Source: a virus. From it: 40,519 nucleotides of DNA. The stretch covers positions 1 through 40,519 of the IMG/VR virus record IMGVR_UViG_3300006793_005564; one strand, given 5' to 3'. Positions 16,347 through 24,334 of the stretch are shown here, piece after piece. Made by a program: the position numbers and the translations under genes. Every line of letters starts with the position of its first letter. Position 1 is the stretch's first letter. A model generated the notes under the pieces. That model did no database searches, was not told where the DNA came from, and saw only the letters and a program-made list of their open reading frames with translations.

Positions 16347-16691
16347 ATGGCACAATCAAAAGGAAACGGCGCAGGTGTAGCCGAATTTGTAACAGGTACT
16401 TTAGTTAATAAAGCAAACCTAGTTGCAGTTTTAGTTGACACAGGTGCAGATCTACAAGCAGAAGATGACGCAACTGGTGAAGCAGTTGAAAGAGCAATGC
16501 AATACATACAACCTTTAATGTATGTAATTCCAACAGCAAATGCTGGACAAATCCATGCAATCGTTGACGGAAGTCAGTTTGATGCGGCTTCATTACAAGC
16601 ACAACTAAGAGCAATCGGAACATCCGCTGTTAATAGTTATGACTTCAGTGGCGCAACTGTAACTTTAGGTACTGGTTTAACAGTAGCATAA
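16347..16691 (+). CDS. Unknown small virion-type protein, 114 aa, monocistronic
   Basis: I do not recognise the family. The protein is Ala/Gly/Thr/Val-rich with no Cys, no charged clusters, and alternating strand-like segments (FVTGTLVNKANLVAVLVDTG, MYVIPTANAGQIHAIVDG, SGATVTLGTGL). It has its own late promoter, a strong Shine-Dalgarno (TAGGAG) and a strong terminator right after the stop. Only sheath and tube get similar treatment here, so I infer an abundant structural protein, perhaps a head decoration or internal protein. This is inference from composition and expression signals only. Confidence 0.75.
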   Translation: MAQSKGNGAGVAEFVTGTLVNKANLVAVLVDTGADLQAEDDATGEAVERAMQYIQPLMYVIPTANAGQIHAIVDGSQFDAASLQAQLRAIGTSAVNSYDFSGATVTLGTGLTVA

Positions 16692-16711
16692 TTTTTTAGT
16701 TAAGCAAATTT

Positions 16712-16740
16712 AAAAAGGCACATTTTATTGTGCCTTTTTT
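16712..16740 (+). terminator. Rho-independent terminator after the 114-aa gene
   Basis: The stem AAAGGCACA/TGTGCCTTT with a six-base loop is preceded by A residues and followed by a T tract. Confidence 0.85.
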
Positions 16741-16751
16741 TATGGAAGAAT

Positions 16752-16759
16752 GATAAATA
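16752..16759 (+). promoter_or_regulatory. T4-like late promoter for the 229-aa protein
   Basis: GATAAATA lies just after the terminator at 16740. The ATG at 16782 is preceded by CAGGAG. Confidence 0.7.
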
Positions 16760-16781
16760 CATGTAACAGGAGATTTTAACC

Positions 16782-17471
16782 ATGCAATTTAAAGATTTTT
16801 TAGCAGAAAGTTTAAACAAAGAATATTCATACCGCGTTAAAATTGCCGCTGACTGTAATGCTGATCATTTAGCAGTTATAGAAAAAGCATTAGGCAAATA
16901 CAACGTAGTAAGTGTAGCAGATTTTAAACGTAAACCAATTTCAGAAAACCCAGTTGAGTTTTCAAGAACTAAGGGAGTTAAATTTGTTTCTGAAGTTTGC
17001 AGTACAGATGTTGTAGTAGGTTATCCTGTCAATAGTAGAATATTAGAAGTTTGGTTAGCAGTCAATTTAGGTATAGACCATGACAGAGTTTTATGTTATG
17101 ATGTAAAAGATCCAAGAAGACTTCAATCAGAACAAGCAGAAGAAAGAGCTGAAGCAGATGTAGACAGACAAGTTAGCGAAGAAGATGCAGTTTTAAACAA
17201 TGAAGAGCAAGAGCACTATGTTGTTGAAGAAGACGAAAGCAAAGACTATGGCTACGGCGAAGAGCATAATGCTAAGTTCATTGCAGAACTACAAAAAATC
17301 AAAGATGAAAAAGGTGCAGACTATTTCCGTAACTATCCTAGCAAAGGTGAGTTAATGGGAGATGCCTTAAGACCTACATGGGATAGCATTAATAATGTTC
17401 CTAATATGGGTGCTGGGCAAGAATCAAGCAAAGAAGTAACAACTATTAATCAATCAGGCGGTATCAAGTAA
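16782..17471 (+). CDS. Unknown late protein, 229 aa
   Basis: I do not recognise the function. Residues 1-120 form a compact domain starting MQFKDFLAESLNKEYSYRVK and containing VEFSRTKGVKFVSEVCSTDVVV and LEVWLAVNLGIDHDRVLCYDVKDPR. The second half is strongly acidic and Glu-rich (EEDAVLNNEEQEHYVVEEDESKD as the most acidic patch) and ends with YFRNYPSKGELMGDALRPTW. The MQFKDFL opening resembles the N-terminus of T4-like capsid-core proteins, which suggests a head assembly role, but weakly. Its stop overlaps the next start (TAATG). Confidence 0.7.
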   Translation: MQFKDFLAESLNKEYSYRVKIAADCNADHLAVIEKALGKYNVVSVADFKRKPISENPVEFSRTKGVKFVSEVCSTDVVVGYPVNSRILEVWLAVNLGIDHDRVLCYDVKDPRRLQSEQAEERAEADVDRQVSEEDAVLNNEEQEHYVVEEDESKDYGYGEEHNAKFIAELQKIKDEKGADYFRNYPSKGELMGDALRPTWDSINNVPNMGAGQESSKEVTTINQSGGIK

Positions 17472-18316
17472 TGAGTAAGATGAACGATTTGGATGTATGT
17501 AAATCATTATTAAATATTATAGATGAGATGTATGAGGCAGACGGTATTACACCGATAATGCCTGCTCCAGATCCTAGAGAAGCATGTCATAGCAAAACAC
17601 ATGACTGTGCAACTAAAGTCATTCACCCAACATGGGGCGAAGGCAAGCCAATGTATGAAAGTCATGCTGTACCAACAGACGAAGGTTATGTTGCATGGTA
17701 TGATGTTGAATTTGATCATGGCATAGAAAAAGAAGTACCTGCAGAAGATATGGAAATTATCACACTTGCAGAACACGGTGCCGTAAATGCTAGTGAATTC
17801 AAACCGCACATGATGTTTCATCCAGAAACAGGTGAAGGCGTAGAAGTTAAAAAGAAAGCAGACCACGACAAGTATGCTAAGAAAGGTTATGTACATGACA
17901 AAAAAGATGTGAAACCTAAAAAAGTTGACGAAGCAATGAGTGATGCTTATGGTGTGGTTAATGCAGAACCTGAGCAAATAGAAGGTTCAGTTGAATTTAA
18001 ACAGCACAAGAACACTGACAAAGGTTCAGTAAGCATAGAAGCAAGTGCAGACGATATGCAAGAACTTGCAAAAGTTTTAAAACTTGCAGGACTAACACTA
18101 CCAAAAGAAATGAATGCAGAGCCAGACAACGACCCAGAGCAAGAAGATGTGTTGATGTCTCCACCAGAAGCAGATGATTGTTGTGATGACGAAAATTGTG
18201 ATGACGATTGCGGTGATGAAGTAAAAGTATCAGTTCCTGGGAACGAAGTACCGTCAGATGCAAAGCAGACTTTGGTTAATATTATTAAAGATAAACTCCA
18301 ACAACGTCTCAAGTAA
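17471..18316 (+). CDS. Unknown acidic protein with SH3/KOW-like domain and Cys-rich tail, 281 aa
   Basis: Residues 45-95 (KVIHPTWGEG...YVAWYDVEFDHGIEKEVPAEDMEI) look like a small beta-barrel of SH3/KOW type. A second unit near 110-145 (HMMFHPETGEG, KKADHDKYAKKGYVHDKKD) looks like a His/Lys-rich helix pair. Around residues 230-250 a run of Asp/Cys occurs (ADDCCDDENCDDDCGDE) with five Cys spaced for possible metal binding. No named family is recognised. The gene overlaps the preceding start/stop and ends 38 bases before gp17. Joint late expression with gp16 and gp17 suggests a packaging or head role. Confidence 0.7.
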   Translation: MSKMNDLDVCKSLLNIIDEMYEADGITPIMPAPDPREACHSKTHDCATKVIHPTWGEGKPMYESHAVPTDEGYVAWYDVEFDHGIEKEVPAEDMEIITLAEHGAVNASEFKPHMMFHPETGEGVEVKKKADHDKYAKKGYVHDKKDVKPKKVDEAMSDAYGVVNAEPEQIEGSVEFKQHKNTDKGSVSIEASADDMQELAKVLKLAGLTLPKEMNAEPDNDPEQEDVLMSPPEADDCCDDENCDDDCGDEVKVSVPGNEVPSDAKQTLVNIIKDKLQQRLK

Positions 18317-18328
18317 ATTCCTATTCGA

Positions 18329-18336
18329 TATAAATA
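18329..18336 (+). promoter_or_regulatory. T4-like late promoter (exact TATAAATA) for gp17
   Basis: TATAAATA lies 18 bases upstream of the gp17 ATG. GGAGC precedes the start at a short but workable distance. Confidence 0.65.
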
Positions 18337-18354
18337 CTAGCATGGAGCAATTAC

Positions 18355-19965
18355 ATGCCTAGAGGAACCGCGGATACTAGTTTAGTCAAACCTGCTAATC
18401 AGATTTTTGACTATGATGCAAAAACTATACTAGAATTTAAACAATGTGCCGACGAAGTAGACGGTCCGCTATACTTCATGACAAACTTTATGGCGATACA
18501 ACACCCTACTAAGGGTAATATGTCGTTTGAACCGTTTGATTATCAGTTAGACCTCATAGCAAATTACAATCATTACAGATACAGTATCAACATGTTGGGT
18601 AGACAGATGGGTAAAACCACTGTAGCCGCAGGATACTTGCTATGGTATGCAATGTTTAAGCCAGACAGTACAATACTTGTTGCGGCTCACAAAGCCGTTG
18701 GTGCAAGTGAAATTATGCAACGTATACGATATGCATATGAAAGTTGTCCTGATCATATCAGAGCAGGTGTAATGGAATACAATAAAGGTAGTATTACTTT
18801 TGATAATGGTTCACGTATTGTTAGTAGTACAACCACTGAAACTACTGGACGTGGTATGTCCTTAACACTTGTATACTTAGATGAGTTTGCATTCGTTAGA
18901 AATACTATTGCAAAAGAGTTTTGGACCTCACTATCACCGGCATTAGCAACAGGTGGTAAGTGTATTGTTACTAGTACACCAAACAGTGATGATGATACTT
19001 TTGCAACTATTTGGGCAAATGCAATAAACACTTTTGATGAATACGGTAATGAATCAGAAGATGGCACAGGAAGAAATGGATTTAAAGGATACAAAGCAAT
19101 TTGGGACCAACACCCAGACAGAGACAGCACATGGGCGGCACAAGAACGTAACAGTATAGGCGAAGAACGTTTTAGACGTGAGCATGAATGTGAATTTGTT
19201 ATTTACGATGAAACACTGATTAGTTCTTTAAAATTAGTAGACATGAAAGGCACAGATCCAATTAGAACAATGGGACAAGTGCGTTGGTATAAGCATCCAC
19301 ACCCAACATGCACTTATGTAATTGGACTAGATCCGAGTACAGGAACAGGCGGTGACGCCGCAGGTATACAAGTTATAGAATTGCCTACTATGGTACAAGT
19401 TGCAGAATGGCAACATAACCTAACTCCGATCGAAGGGCAAATGAAAGTAATGATGGAAATAATGCAGTACTTACAAGAACTGCAAGTAGCACAGATATAT
19501 TGGAGTGTTGAGAACAACAGTATAGGCGAGGCGGCACTTGTTGTGATCAGAGACACTGGAGAAGAAAGTTTTCCAGGAGACTTTTTGCATGAGCCTAAAA
19601 AAGTTGCAGGTAGACGTGCAAGAAAAGGTTTTCATACAGCACATAGAACAAAAGTAGAAGCCTGTCTAAGTGCTAAACGTTTAATAGAGCAAGATAAAAT
19701 TACACTTAATAGTAAACCTTTACTGTCAGAGTTAAAAAACTTTGTTGCTAAAGGTAACAGTTTTAGTGCTAAACCAGGAGAACATGATGACTTAGTTATG
19801 TCTCTGATGCTAACAATTCGAATGATCAATTTTATTGCTACATTCGAAGATGATGTGTTTACAGCAGTTAATAGCACACTTGCAAATCCAAACGACTATG
19901 GAGATTACGATCAAGATTGGGACGACAACGACGATGACGGTCCTATGCCACTTGGTATACTTTGA
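18355..19965 (+). CDS. gp17: Terminase large subunit gp17-like (packaging ATPase and nuclease)
   Basis: gp17 pumps DNA into the prohead and cuts it at headful. The ATPase domain has Walker A GRQMGKTT (residues 82-89), Walker B VYLDE (173-177) and the coupling motif VTSTPNS. The RNase H-like nuclease domain has VIGLDPSTGTGGD with Asp326 as the first metal ligand, an acidic YWSVENNS segment, and HDDLVMS (477-483) with Asp478 or Asp479 as another ligand. The length, 536 aa, is near T4 gp17 (610 aa) and apparently complete. The ATPase motifs make this one of the most secure calls in the window. Confidence 0.96.
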   Translation: MPRGTADTSLVKPANQIFDYDAKTILEFKQCADEVDGPLYFMTNFMAIQHPTKGNMSFEPFDYQLDLIANYNHYRYSINMLGRQMGKTTVAAGYLLWYAMFKPDSTILVAAHKAVGASEIMQRIRYAYESCPDHIRAGVMEYNKGSITFDNGSRIVSSTTTETTGRGMSLTLVYLDEFAFVRNTIAKEFWTSLSPALATGGKCIVTSTPNSDDDTFATIWANAINTFDEYGNESEDGTGRNGFKGYKAIWDQHPDRDSTWAAQERNSIGEERFRREHECEFVIYDETLISSLKLVDMKGTDPIRTMGQVRWYKHPHPTCTYVIGLDPSTGTGGDAAGIQVIELPTMVQVAEWQHNLTPIEGQMKVMMEIMQYLQELQVAQIYWSVENNSIGEAALVVIRDTGEESFPGDFLHEPKKVAGRRARKGFHTAHRTKVEACLSAKRLIEQDKITLNSKPLLSELKNFVAKGNSFSAKPGEHDDLVMSLMLTIRMINFIATFEDDVFTAVNSTLANPNDYGDYDQDWDDNDDDGPMPLGIL

Positions 19966-19974
19966 TAAAACTTT

Positions 19975-19982
19975 GATAAATA
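19975..19982 (+). promoter_or_regulatory. T4-like late promoter for the 638-aa protein
   Basis: GATAAATA follows a ten-base tandem repeat (TTTGATAAAA/CTTTGATAAA). AAGGAG precedes the ATG at 20004. Confidence 0.7.
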
Positions 19983-20003
19983 GTATTATAAGGAGTAATC
20001 TAA

Positions 20004-21920
20004 ATGGCAGTAAACATTGACGTAGTTGCAGAAAAAGTATTTAATCTACTTGCAGGTAGTGGCTACGAAATCTCAAGCCTAAATTCAGAAGGCGAAAAAG
20101 TAATTGATCCAGTTGAGGCATCAAGATTTGTTGTTAATCAGCCTAATATATTAGTTAGACTAGACAAAGCAACAGAAACATTATCAATGGGTGTAAGAGA
20201 AGATTACGATAATGACACTCTTAGAGACGGGTTAAAACATTTAGCAAACGATTACTTAATGAATTTCGATTTTAGAATATTTGGTAAAGCACTAAGACCT
20301 AAATCCGAAACTATAGATATTGCAAAAAGATCGGAGAAGAAGATGGGCGATGTATTAGAAGCATTAAACGAATTAAGAAAAAGAGCAGGTTTAGAAATAC
20401 ACGAAGGTGAAGTTGGATCAGGATTCCAAGATCCAGAGAAGTCAGGTAAGAAACTAAACGAATTTCAGTTTGACCCAGGCACTATTAAATATGTTGACAG
20501 TTTTATGTCAGATGAACTTCAGCAGTTCAAAAGAAACCGTAATGTAGGCGAAATTATTTTGCCAAACAATATGGATAGGTTCATAGATAATGTCATTAGA
20601 AAAGACAGCCGCCTAAGCAGACAAGAAGCATACCAATTGGTATTAGCATGGATTAAAAACCGTGTTAGAGAATCAGTAGGCGAGAATACTAAGGACGCCT
20701 GCCCAAAGTGTAACGGACTTGGTTGGATACCAGATAGACCAGAAGAGGACTGTCCTGAATGTGGCGGCGAAGATGAAGATGACGGATACTTTGGTGGTAC
20801 TAAGGAATACGAAAGTATGGAAGAGGCCGCAACAAAAACAGTAAACGGTTGTACAGTTTATAGCGACGGTAGTCCACTAAGTTTTGCAGATTGGAGAAAA
20901 GAGGTAGAAATGGAAACAGGTCATCCAATGAGACGTTCAGCAGAAGATCAAAAAATGGATTACAGATCTTACCTTAACAGATGTAACGAAAGTGTATGGG
21001 AGAACATATCCGAAGGATTCAGTTCTATGTCTGGTAGTAGCAAAACAAGTTACCAAGGCTTAGATAATGTCAAACTTATTGTTAGACATAAGAAAGAAGT
21101 TAACGAAGAAGTTAGAGGTTCAAGAAGCAGAAACATCCACAGTATCTTTATACAACGTGGAGACGAAAGATTTAAAATGGCGGAAAACAATTTAAAAGCC
21201 GCTCGTGCAATGGCAAGACATGTTAAAAATGGTGGAGAACCGTTTGACACAGTTGGTAATGCTATTAATGAGATGGCTACAGAGCAGAAGAAACTCAGAG
21301 AGTTTGTTCGTTATGTTAAAAAGTCTGGATTAGTCAACGAAGAAAATGAGACTTATGTAAATATTGCAGTTGAAAATATTAACTCTATTACAAGTGCATT
21401 TACAAAATTAGCAGGTGTTAAGTCATATGCTAATGCAGTTGAACATGTATCAGACAGAGCAACATCTGAAATTATTCAAGATGATATAGATTTAGAAAGT
21501 CAATTCACTGAAACACACTTTGATGATAGAGTCGCTAGTGTGCAAGATTCTATTAAGTCTGCAATGTTTAGAAAAACTCAATTTGAGAGTTCAATAGATA
21601 GAGCAGTAAGTAAAGAATCATTTGCATCACTTAAAAACATGCTTTCAGAAGATGATGGTATGGAATTTGCTACACCTCATGCTAAATTGGGATACCAAGT
21701 TGGCCAGATGAGTAATAGTGTTGCAGATTCGAGATTAGGTTCTTATCTAACAGGTATTAGTAAGAAGCTCTATAGCGGGGACAGGATGTCACAGCACGAA
21801 TACACAACTATTAAGAGTTGTTTGTTAGGTGCCCATGCAGGACACGAAGTACCTACTAGTGTAGCAGAGAGCGTAGAAGATCAGTACGAAAAATTCATAG
21901 AGCAATTTGACATTCTATAA
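20004..21920 (+). CDS. Unknown large protein with a DnaJ-type zinc module, 638 aa
   Basis: I do not recognise a named function. Near residues 235-258 it has CPKCNGLGWIPDRPEEDCPECGG, a pair of C-x2-C-x-G knuckles like the DnaJ cysteine-rich region, so zinc binding is likely. The N-terminal 150 residues are a mixed alpha/beta domain (FVVNQPNILVRL, YLMNFDFRIFGKAL). Residues 340-420 include VKLIVRHKKEVNEEVRGSRSRNIHSIFIQRGDERFKM, a likely basic beta domain. The C-terminal 200 residues are helical. It follows gp17 with its own late promoter and Shine-Dalgarno and ends at a hairpin cluster, so it is probably a virion or head-maturation protein (inference). Confidence 0.8.
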   Translation: MAVNIDVVAEKVFNLLAGSGYEISSLNSEGEKVIDPVEASRFVVNQPNILVRLDKATETLSMGVREDYDNDTLRDGLKHLANDYLMNFDFRIFGKALRPKSETIDIAKRSEKKMGDVLEALNELRKRAGLEIHEGEVGSGFQDPEKSGKKLNEFQFDPGTIKYVDSFMSDELQQFKRNRNVGEIILPNNMDRFIDNVIRKDSRLSRQEAYQLVLAWIKNRVRESVGENTKDACPKCNGLGWIPDRPEEDCPECGGEDEDDGYFGGTKEYESMEEAATKTVNGCTVYSDGSPLSFADWRKEVEMETGHPMRRSAEDQKMDYRSYLNRCNESVWENISEGFSSMSGSSKTSYQGLDNVKLIVRHKKEVNEEVRGSRSRNIHSIFIQRGDERFKMAENNLKAARAMARHVKNGGEPFDTVGNAINEMATEQKKLREFVRYVKKSGLVNEENETYVNIAVENINSITSAFTKLAGVKSYANAVEHVSDRATSEIIQDDIDLESQFTETHFDDRVASVQDSIKSAMFRKTQFESSIDRAVSKESFASLKNMLSEDDGMEFATPHAKLGYQVGQMSNSVADSRLGSYLTGISKKLYSGDRMSQHEYTTIKSCLLGAHAGHEVPTSVAESVEDQYEKFIEQFDIL

Positions 21921-21929
21921 CTAATCCAC

Positions 21930-21946
21930 ATCGTGCAATGCACGAT
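21930..21946. other. Perfect hairpin after the 638-aa gene
   Basis: The seven-base arms ATCGTGC and GCACGAT flank a three-base loop. There is no T tract, so it is more likely an RNA-stability or processing structure than a terminator. Confidence 0.6.
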
Positions 21947-21970
21947 AGCAACACAATTGATGTTGCTTTT
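21947..21970 (+). terminator. Possible weak terminator
   Basis: Arms AGCAACA and TGTTGCT flank a seven-base loop and are followed by TTT. It directly abuts the preceding hairpin. Confidence 0.5.
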
Positions 21971-21992
21971 AGAGTAGACAAATAAGCAATTT

Positions 21993-22015
21993 ACCCACTT
22001 TATAGTGGGTTTTTT
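21993..22015 (+). terminator. Rho-independent terminator ending the late block
   Basis: Arms ACCCACT and AGTGGGT flank a four-base loop, followed by a run of T residues. It isolates the late packaging genes from the early gp32 unit. Confidence 0.85.
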
Positions 22016-22026
22016 GTGGCTGGAAA

Positions 22027-22034
22027 GATAAATA
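22027..22034 (+). promoter_or_regulatory. Possible late promoter upstream of gp32
   Basis: GATAAATA lies 152 bases before the gp32 ATG. It could give gp32 late as well as early expression; the distance makes this less sure than the others. Confidence 0.45.
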
Positions 22035-22089
22035 AAAGTGTTAAGAAAAAATGTGTCAATATTTTTTAAGATTTATTTTAAAAAAACGG

Positions 22090-22118
22090 TTGACTTTTCT
22101 TATCTAGGCATTTATAAT
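22090..22118 (+). promoter_or_regulatory. Sigma70-type promoter for gp32 and uvsX
   Basis: TTGACT and TATAAT are separated by 17 bases, preceded by AAAAACGG as at the other early promoters. Transcription would start near 22125. Confidence 0.8.
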
Positions 22119-22124
22119 AAACCC

Positions 22125-22147
22125 GTTATCCACATGTTGTAGATAAC
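22125..22147 (+). promoter_or_regulatory. Inverted repeat in the gp32 leader containing a DnaA-box-like 9-mer
   Basis: GTTATC and GATAAC flank 11 bases at the predicted transcript 5' end. The left arm runs into TTATCCACA (22126-22134), identical to the consensus DnaA box. It may be an RNA stem for gp32 autoregulation, a protein site, or chance. Confidence 0.4.
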
Positions 22148-22186
22148 AAACATGGCAAACATGGCAAACATATTAGGAGAAATATC

Positions 22187-23218
22187 ATGGCCTCATTAGC
22201 AGAAATCCGAGCAAAGCTCGCCTCAATGGAAACCAAACCCGGTTCCCAGAAAACACAATCCGATAACGCAATCTTCCCTCATTGGAACATTGACGAAGGT
22301 ACATCAGCAACACTTAGGTTCTTACCTGACAGTAATACTGACAATACTTTCTTTTGGGTTGAACGTCAAATGATTCGTCTAACCTTCCCAGGTGTATTAG
22401 GCGGAGAAAACAAACCAGTTACAGTACAAGTACCTTGTGGTGAAATGTATGGTGATACTTGTCCAGTATTAACTGAGGTTCGTCCTTGGTTTAAAGACGC
22501 AAGTCTTGAAGATATGGGCAGAAAATATTGGAAGAAACGTTCTTATATTTTCCAAGGTTTTGTTGTTGACAGCCCTCTATCAGAGGAAGCACCTGAAAAC
22601 CCAATTAGACGATTTGTAATATCGCCTCAAATCTTTAACATTATTAAGTCCGCTTTGATGGACCCAGATATGGAAAACATTCCAACTGATTATGTTAATG
22701 GATGTGACTTTAGAGTTACTAAAACTACTAAAGGGCAATATGCAGATTACAGTACATCAAACTGGGCTCGTAAAGATAGTGCATTAGATGAAAATCAACT
22801 AGCGGCAATTGACACTAACGGTTTATTTGCATTAAGTGACTACTTGCCAGCACAACCATCCGCTGAACATTACAGAGTAATATCAGAAATGTTTGCGGCA
22901 TCAGTTGACGGTGAATTATATGATCCGAATAAATGGGGTAACTTCTACAAGCCATATGGCGTTGAAGTTCCTGCAACAGCGGTTCAAGATACAAGTGCAT
23001 CAGCTCAAACAACACCAGTTGCTACAGCACCTGCACCTGCACCAGTAACAGCACCTGCACCAGCAGTAGCGGAAACAACAGCACCTGTTGTTGAAACTGC
23101 ACCTGCTCCGGCACCAGTGGCTGAACCAGTAGCAACTGCACCAGCGGCTGATGAAGATAAAGGCAAAAAATCAGCAGATGACATTCTGAATTTGATCCGT
23201 AACAGATCAGCATCGTAA
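22187..23218 (+). CDS. gp32: Single-stranded DNA-binding protein gp32-like
   Basis: gp32 coats single-stranded DNA in replication, recombination and repair. The first residues carry the cooperative region (LAEIRAKLASME). The core includes HWNIDEGTSATLRFLPD, like T4 gp32 NGQAVIRFLPS, then VPCGEMYGDTCPV and YWKKRSYIFQGFVVD. T4 gp32 binds zinc through His64, Cys77, Cys87 and Cys90; only two Cys are present here and the position of the third is Leu, so zinc is probably lost. Residues 270-320 are a Pro/Ala/Val/Thr-rich linker and the tail ends DEDKGKKSADDILNLIRN. At 343 aa it is longer than T4 gp32 (301 aa). AGGAG precedes the ATG, and uvsX follows by nine bases. Confidence 0.88.
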   Translation: MASLAEIRAKLASMETKPGSQKTQSDNAIFPHWNIDEGTSATLRFLPDSNTDNTFFWVERQMIRLTFPGVLGGENKPVTVQVPCGEMYGDTCPVLTEVRPWFKDASLEDMGRKYWKKRSYIFQGFVVDSPLSEEAPENPIRRFVISPQIFNIIKSALMDPDMENIPTDYVNGCDFRVTKTTKGQYADYSTSNWARKDSALDENQLAAIDTNGLFALSDYLPAQPSAEHYRVISEMFAASVDGELYDPNKWGNFYKPYGVEVPATAVQDTSASAQTTPVATAPAPAPVTAPAPAVAETTAPVVETAPAPAPVAEPVATAPAADEDKGKKSADDILNLIRNRSAS

Positions 23219-23227
23219 GGAGTTATC

Positions 23228-24334
23228 ATGCAGAAACCATTTGACTTAACAAAGTTCAGAACGGGTATCACAAAAAGCATCAGTGGTATCAGTGCAGGAT
23301 TCCATGACCCTAAAGATTGGATCAGTACTGGTAACCACACACTCGACTATTTGATTAGTGGAGACTTTGCCGGGGGTGTTCCTCTCGGTAAAGTAACGGT
23401 GTTTGCAGGTGAGTCCGGCTCTGGTAAATCATTTATTTGTTCTGGTAACATTGTAAGGAACGCACAAAAGCAAGGATGTCAAGTTGTATTATTTGACTCA
23501 GAAAATGCGTTAGACGAGCAATGGCTACAAGCATTAGATGTAGAAACAACACCAGATAAACTATTGAAAATTAGTGTAAGCATGATTGATGACGTTGCAA
23601 AAGCAATATCAGAGTTCATGAAAGACTATAAAGCAAACTACGGTGATTTAGAGTATGATGACATGCCTAAGTTATTGTTTGTTATTGATAGTTTGGGTAT
23701 GTTGTTAACACCTACTGATGTTACACAATTTGAAAAAGGTGATATGAAAGGTGATATGGGTAGAAAGCCAAAGGCATTAGCGTCTTTAGTTAGAAACACC
23801 GTAAACCAAATAGCACCATATCCAATTGGAATAGTAGCAACAAACCACACATACGCATCGCAAGACATGTTTGACCCTGATGATAAAATCAGTGGAGGAC
23901 AAGGTTTTATATATGCGTCAAGTATTGTAGTAGCAATTAAAAAACTTAAACTCAAAGAAGATGAGGACGGTAATAAAGTTAGTACAGTACAAGGTATAAG
24001 AGCCGCTTGTAAAGTAGTGAAATCGAGATACAGCAAACCTTTTGAAGGTGTGCAGATTAAGATTCCATATGAAACAGGAATGGACCCTTATAGTGGTATG
24101 GTAGAGATGCTTGAAGCAAAAGGCATCATTACAAAAACTGGTAACAAACTATCTTATGTATCGCCTGTAACTGGCGAAGAAATTAAGGAGTTCAGAAAAC
24201 AGTGGACTGATGAACGTCTTCAGGTAATTATAGACGAGTGGGATCAAAATCCTATTGCACAGAAAGAAGCAATAGAAGATATTGATCCTGATGATCTTGA
24301 ACCAACTGAAGAGGAATATACAGATGAGTCCTGA
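23228..24334 (+). CDS. uvsX: UvsX RecA-like recombinase
   Basis: UvsX forms filaments on single-stranded DNA and drives strand exchange and recombination-dependent replication. Walker A is GESGSGKS (residues 61-68). VVLFDSENALDEQWL follows with the catalytic Glu, then LLFVIDSLGML (Walker B), GRKPKALASLVRN and GIVATNHTY, the order of the RecA core. The length, 368 aa, is near T4 UvsX (391 aa). AAGGAG precedes the ATG. Its stop lies inside the next gene, and a UvsY candidate follows, the usual cluster. Confidence 0.95.
   Translation: MQKPFDLTKFRTGITKSISGISAGFHDPKDWISTGNHTLDYLISGDFAGGVPLGKVTVFAGESGSGKSFICSGNIVRNAQKQGCQVVLFDSENALDEQWLQALDVETTPDKLLKISVSMIDDVAKAISEFMKDYKANYGDLEYDDMPKLLFVIDSLGMLLTPTDVTQFEKGDMKGDMGRKPKALASLVRNTVNQIAPYPIGIVATNHTYASQDMFDPDDKISGGQGFIYASSIVVAIKKLKLKEDEDGNKVSTVQGIRAACKVVKSRYSKPFEGVQIKIPYETGMDPYSGMVEMLEAKGIITKTGNKLSYVSPVTGEEIKEFRKQWTDERLQVIIDEWDQNPIAQKEAIEDIDPDDLEPTEEEYTDES

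Larger units (their letters stand above)
21921..22186. other. Longest non-coding gap: hairpins, late octamer, early promoter and gp32 leader
   Basis: This 266-base gap separates the late and early regions. In order it holds a hairpin (21930-21946), a second hairpin with a short T run, a strong terminator, a GATAAATA octamer (22027), a sigma70-type promoter (22090-22118) and a leader with an inverted repeat. I see no open reading frame that looks real in it. Confidence 0.7.

Noticed and set aside
17510-17977. 155-aa minus-strand frame rich in Phe, Cys and His
   Set aside because: It is antisense to the 281-aa plus-strand gene, has no Shine-Dalgarno or promoter, and its odd composition mirrors the Asp/Glu/Lys-rich coding strand.
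22980-23150. CRISPR- or tandem-repeat-like DNA
   Set aside because: The repetition comes from Pro/Ala codons in the gp32 linker; units are irregular and there are no spacers.
23005-23340. Ala/Gly/Val-rich minus-strand frame
   Set aside because: It is the shadow of the Pro/Ala-rich gp32 linker and continues across the gp32-uvsX gap without any start signal.
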